Assembly: GCA_003552605.1 (NCBI GenBank)
Contig: PUNN01000500.1
Span: 1 to 6,624 of the forward strand
Length of the DNA: 6,624 nucleotides
Source of the DNA: Phycisphaeraceae bacterium
GTDB taxonomy: Bacteria; Planctomycetota; Phycisphaerae; Phycisphaerales; Phycisphaeraceae
Reading direction: 5' to 3'
Below are positions 4,078-6,624 of the stretch, in pieces. A program made the position numbers and the translations under genes. Under the pieces are notes generated by a model. The model made no database searches. It saw only the letters and a program-made list of their open reading frames with translations, and was not told the origin of the DNA. Position 1 is the stretch's first letter, and each line of letters starts with the position of its first letter.

Positions 4078-5967
4078 TCATACCGCACGGGCCTGCGGCG
4101 GGGCATCGCCAGTCTTCTGTCTGCGTGCGAACCAGCTCACGGCCGCGGCGGTGGCCGCAATACCACCCGCCCCGCCGAGCAGCGCCAGTGCCCAGCCGGG
4201 CAACCATGTGCCACCGGCGGCGGCGAGGCCGTAGCCGCGCTCCGCGGGGTCGTACACGATCACCTTGCCCTTCATGTACGGATGGGGGGCGCAGATGTAT
4301 TCGAACTCGCCAGCCTCATCGAACGTGCGGCTCCAGCTTTCACCGTGGGCAAGCAGCGGCGAGGCGAAGCGCTCGGGGGCTCGCGTGGTGGCCACGTTAT
4401 GCACGCCCGAGAATTCACCGGCGAGATAGCCGAACACATCCTCGTTGACCCATGTCACCGTCGTGCCCACCGGCACCTCGATGACCTTGGGCGAATAAGC
4501 GTTGCCGATGATCTCGACGAACACCTCTTCACCGGGGTCGTGGTAACGCACCGGCCGGTCGGCCGCGGCGGTGCCGATACCGAACGGGGAGATGAGGCGG
4601 CCGGCCTCGGCCTCGAGTTCGGCAAGCTCCTGCTCGCCGTAGCGCGGGCCTTCACCGGTGACCGAATCGGTTCGCTCACCGTCGAACTCGGCCACGAGCA
4701 TCCCGATCGCCCCGCGGCTGGTCGATCCCACGACGTGTGACAACATTGTGTAAGCGCCCTCATCGGGCGGGATGCGGAACTCGATCACCCATGAATCGCT
4801 CGGCCCGGCGGTGACCGTCTGCCCGCCCGGCTTCACGGCCTCAGGGTGGCCCTGCCAGTAGACGTAGTCCCAGATGATCCCCACGATGTGGAAGGTGGAA
4901 AGCAGGTTCGGGCCGACATTGAGAAAATACATGCGGACGTAGTCGCCCGGCTGGACCTTGATGGGCTCCTCCACGTAGCGGAAGAGTTTGCCGTTGAACA
5001 TGGCATAGTCGACGTTGCCCTCGACGGCATCCTTGCCGCTGGCGTACAGCTCGTGCTGATTGAGAAATATCTCGACATCCGGGCCGTGGCCGAGTTCCTC
5101 CTCGAGCTTGTACCGGGTATCCTTGGGCTTGACCACCATCATCCCGTACTGGCCGCCCATCACGTGCATGGGGATGGCGTGGCCGCCGGGGGCGCAGTGG
5201 TACATGAACACACCGGGATAGGTGGCGCGGAACTTCATGCTCTTGGTCTGACCGGGGTCGATCGACCCGAGGTAGGCCGAGGTCTGTGTGTACGCGGCGT
5301 GAATGCTTGCACCGTGCGCCACGCCGCCCTCGTTGATGACGGTGAACTCGACCACATCGCCCTCGGTAACCACGAACGTGGGGCCGGGCACCTTGTCGTT
5401 GATGAGGAAACCTTCGTAGACCACACCGTTGCCGATGTAGGTCTTGCCTTCACTGAGGCGGACGGTGAAGTGGTGATCGGCTTCCACATCCTGGTCAACG
5501 TAGCTCGTCGGCGGGATGGAGAGCCCCTCATCACGGTCGATGATGGCCTGCCGGCCTTCGTGTGGGGCCGAGATGGGCTGAAGTTGTTCGTGCGATGAAC
5601 CGGCCGGGTCCGCTGCGGCCGAGGCGGGCGCGTACATCGGCCCTTCGGCGGATTGAGCCGGGGAGGTGGCGCCGTGGGCAGGGGAGGTCTGCTTGGCGGC
5701 GTGGGCCTCGAGCATGCGCTCGCTGTGTTGCTGCACGTTGGACAGGCCGCGAAGCGGCAGGCCGCGCTGATTCTCCGCGGCACGCAGGATATCGCGGCCG
5801 AGGGCGGTATCGGCCCGCTGGTGCAGCATCTCATCGAGCATGCTGTAGTTGCAGGAGTCGCAGGCTTCGGCCGGGCTGGTCGAAGTGAGCAGAAGCGTCA
5901 CAGCGGCGAGCACCGCGGCGACAGGCCGCCATCCGTGGCGGAAGTGATGGTGGTGTGAGCGTATCAT
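4078..5967 (-). CDS. NirK-like multicopper protein with fused amicyanin-type domain and membrane anchor
   Basis: The 629-residue extracytoplasmic protein has a signal peptide (1-35, His-rich start, cleavage AEA|C). The mature N-terminus is CDSC (36-39) with a helical head to about 90 and an Ala/Pro/Ser linker. Cupredoxin 1 (about 165-282) holds H218, H223 and the block HCAPGGHAIPMHV (257-269). Cupredoxin 2 (about 283-428) holds STFHIVG and H411. Aligned by eye to NirK, type-1 ligands are H218, C258 and H268, and type-2 ligands H223, H257 and H411. Three positions differ: Asp98 is S221, His255 is I365, and axial Met150 is Q273. A third cupredoxin (476-573) has H523 and C-x2-H-x2-M (559-565), as in amicyanin. 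A TM helix (about 587-613) ends in RRQK, leaving the body outside the membrane. NirK is normally about 340-380 residues. Nitrite reduction is possible; another oxidase role cannot be excluded. GGAG lies 8 nt before the ATG. Confidence 0.88.
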   Translation of the reverse strand: MIRSHHHHFRHGWRPVAAVLAAVTLLLTSTSPAEACDSCNYSMLDEMLHQRADTALGRDILRAAENQRGLPLRGLSNVQQHSERMLEAHAAKQTSPAHGATSPAQSAEGPMYAPASAAADPAGSSHEQLQPISAPHEGRQAIIDRDEGLSIPPTSYVDQDVEADHHFTVRLSEGKTYIGNGVVYEGFLINDKVPGPTFVVTEGDVVEFTVINEGGVAHGASIHAAYTQTSAYLGSIDPGQTKSMKFRATYPGVFMYHCAPGGHAIPMHVMGGQYGMMVVKPKDTRYKLEEELGHGPDVEIFLNQHELYASGKDAVEGNVDYAMFNGKLFRYVEEPIKVQPGDYVRMYFLNVGPNLLSTFHIVGIIWDYVYWQGHPEAVKPGGQTVTAGPSDSWVIEFRIPPDEGAYTMLSHVVGSTSRGAIGMLVAEFDGERTDSVTGEGPRYGEQELAELEAEAGRLISPFGIGTAAADRPVRYHDPGEEVFVEIIGNAYSPKVIEVPVGTTVTWVNEDVFGYLAGEFSGVHNVATTRAPERFASPLLAHGESWSRTFDEAGEFEYICAPHPYMKGKVIVYDPAERGYGLAAAGGTWLPGWALALLGGAGGIAATAAAVSWFARRQKTGDAPPQARAV

Positions 5968-5975
5968 GGTTGAAG

Positions 5976-5979
5976 CTCC
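5976..5979 (-). promoter_or_regulatory. Ribosome binding site of the multicopper gene
   Basis: The minus strand reads GGAG followed by CTTCAACC and ATG, an 8-nt spacing. This supports the start at 5967, which also gives a well-formed signal peptide. Confidence 0.6.
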
Positions 5980-6060
5980 GAAAAGAAGAGGAGGACGGGG
6001 AAAGCGAGATACACGATCCGACGAGGTTTGTGAGACAGAGACGGCTGTGCCGGCGCCGCC

Positions 6061-6100
6061 GGCCGGTCCGGTTGCCGGGGTGCCGCAACCGGAACCGGCC
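6061..6100 (-). other. Large hairpin between the azurin-like and multicopper genes
   Basis: GGCCGGTCCGGTTGC (6061-6075) and GCAACCGGAACCGGCC (6085-6100) pair over about 14 bp with one small internal loop and a 9-nt terminal loop. It starts 21 nt after the upstream stop codon. No T-run follows, so it is more likely an mRNA-stabilising or attenuating intercistronic structure than a full terminator. No clear promoter is visible between it and the downstream ATG; the best -10-like string, TGTATC, is weak. Confidence 0.6.
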
Positions 6101-6120
6101 TCAAGCTTTACCGTGGGTGC

Positions 6121-6624
6121 TTACCGGACGATCATGTACCCGTTCATCATCCCGAAGTGGCCGGGGAAGGTGCACAGGAACGGGTAGCGGCCTGGCTCCT
6201 CGGGCGCGGTGAACTCGATGGTGTCGGTCTCGCCGCCACCGAGCATGCGGGTGAAGGCGATCACGCGGTCTCGCATGGGCTCGGGCAGCCACTCGTTCTC
6301 GCGGTTGCCGCCTTGCTGCTGCACTTCCTGGCCGAATGAGACGGGGTCTTCGCCCGGCTCGAGGATGGCCACGTTGTGGCCCATCTGTTCGAGCGACATC
6401 TCGCCGACATGCTTGAGGGTGAGTTTCACGGTCTGGCCGGCTCGGACGGTGAATTCATCCTTGTCGAAGTTCATCTGATCGTCACTCTCGATGACGACCT
6501 CGGCGCGGCGTTCGACCTGTCCGCAGGCGGCGAGGGCGAAGAGCAAGCCGGAGGCGACCGCGGCGAGGGCGATCAGGCGAAGGGGGGTTGCGGCGATGAG
6601 GTTGAGGTTGGGGGGGAGACGTGT
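6121..6624 (-). CDS. Azurin-like blue-copper lipoprotein (5' end off the window)
   Basis: The frame stays open to the right edge, giving 167 visible residues. They begin with a hydrophobic signal (LRLIALAAVASGLLFALAAC) ending in the lipobox LAAC, so lipid attachment at visible residue 34 is likely. The true start is probably just beyond the window. A TTG at 6546 is possible but would cut the signal to seven residues. The mature part follows azurin closely: DDQMNF (azurin NDQMQF), GHNV, RVIAFTRMLGGGE (azurin RVIAHTKLIGSGE) and FLCTFPGHFGMMNG. Type-1 copper ligands are H83, C151, H156 and M160, with the exact azurin C-x4-H-x3-M spacing. Azurin shuttles electrons in the periplasm, often to copper nitrite reductase or terminal oxidases; here a lipid anchor would hold it to a membrane. 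The downstream multicopper gene 153 bp away is the natural partner, perhaps in one transcript. Confidence 0.92.
   Translation of the reverse strand, partial: TRLPPNLNLIAATPLRLIALAAVASGLLFALAACGQVERRAEVVIESDDQMNFDKDEFTVRAGQTVKLTLKHVGEMSLEQMGHNVAILEPGEDPVSFGQEVQQQGGNRENEWLPEPMRDRVIAFTRMLGGGETDTIEFTAPEEPGRYPFLCTFPGHFGMMNGYMIVR

Noticed and set aside
3808..4740. Plus-strand open frame of 310 codons
   Set aside because: It runs through the terminator and antisense to the cupredoxin domains of the multicopper gene. No motif and no start signal.
4846..5598. Plus-strand open frame of 250 codons antisense to the multicopper gene
   Set aside because: A long antisense frame is expected in high-GC coding DNA. 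Its Val/Asp/His-rich product mirrors the codons of the copper protein.
5860..5862. Cys36 of the multicopper protein as a lipoprotein cysteine
   Set aside because: The preceding residues A-E-A do not form a lipobox; they fit signal peptidase I cleavage instead.
6061..6100. Hairpin as an intrinsic terminator of the azurin-like gene
   Set aside because: No T-rich run follows the stem on the minus strand, so it is reported only as an intercistronic structure.
1..6624. CRISPR arrays, transposases, attachment sites, phage genes or an origin
   Set aside because: No direct-repeat arrays, terminal inverted repeats, integrase or transposase motifs were seen on either strand.

Overview
The window comes from a GC-rich bacterium, most likely a planctomycete and perhaps class Phycisphaerae. 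Four things point that way. The 23S rRNA gene has its own promoters and leader and no 16S gene upstream in the window, an unlinked arrangement well known in Planctomycetes. A protein carries the HYExAFE signature, a family I associate with planctomycetes. Most starts lack a strong Shine-Dalgarno. A Gfo/Idh/MocA-like protein is also present, and that superfamily is very expanded in the phylum. The lineage is an inference; no search was run.

Layout. (1) 1-818, minus strand: the 5' part of a 23S rRNA gene, running off the left edge. (2) 819-1358: its leader and promoter region, with two sigma70-type minus-strand promoters (TTGACA-16-TAGAGT and TTGACA-16-TATGAT), a boxA antitermination element and a series of perfect hairpins. 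(3) 1359-1733: intergenic, nothing convincing. (4) 1734-2864, plus: a degenerate Gfo/Idh/MocA-like protein. (5) 2948-3685, minus: a HYExAFE protein with PD-(D/E)XK-nuclease-like residues, probably starting at TTG behind a strong RBS, with an unusual His/Cys-rich insertion. (6) 3686-4077: promoter of that gene, a gene-free gap, and the terminator of the next unit. (7) 4078-5967, minus: a secreted, membrane-anchored multicopper protein related to copper nitrite reductase (NirK), with a fused third cupredoxin domain. (8) 6121 to beyond 6624, minus: an azurin-like blue-copper lipoprotein, 5' end off the window.

The two copper proteins lie in the same direction 153 bp apart and form a plausible periplasmic electron-transfer pair: the lipoprotein azurin, then the fused amicyanin-like domain, then the two-domain copper core. 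A terminator follows the second gene. The core keeps all type-2 copper ligands but departs from textbook NirK at three functional positions (Asp98 to Ser, His255 to Ile, axial Met150 to Gln), so its reaction should not be assumed to be nitrite reduction. This locus is the most interesting part of the window. The other genes appear functionally unrelated to it.
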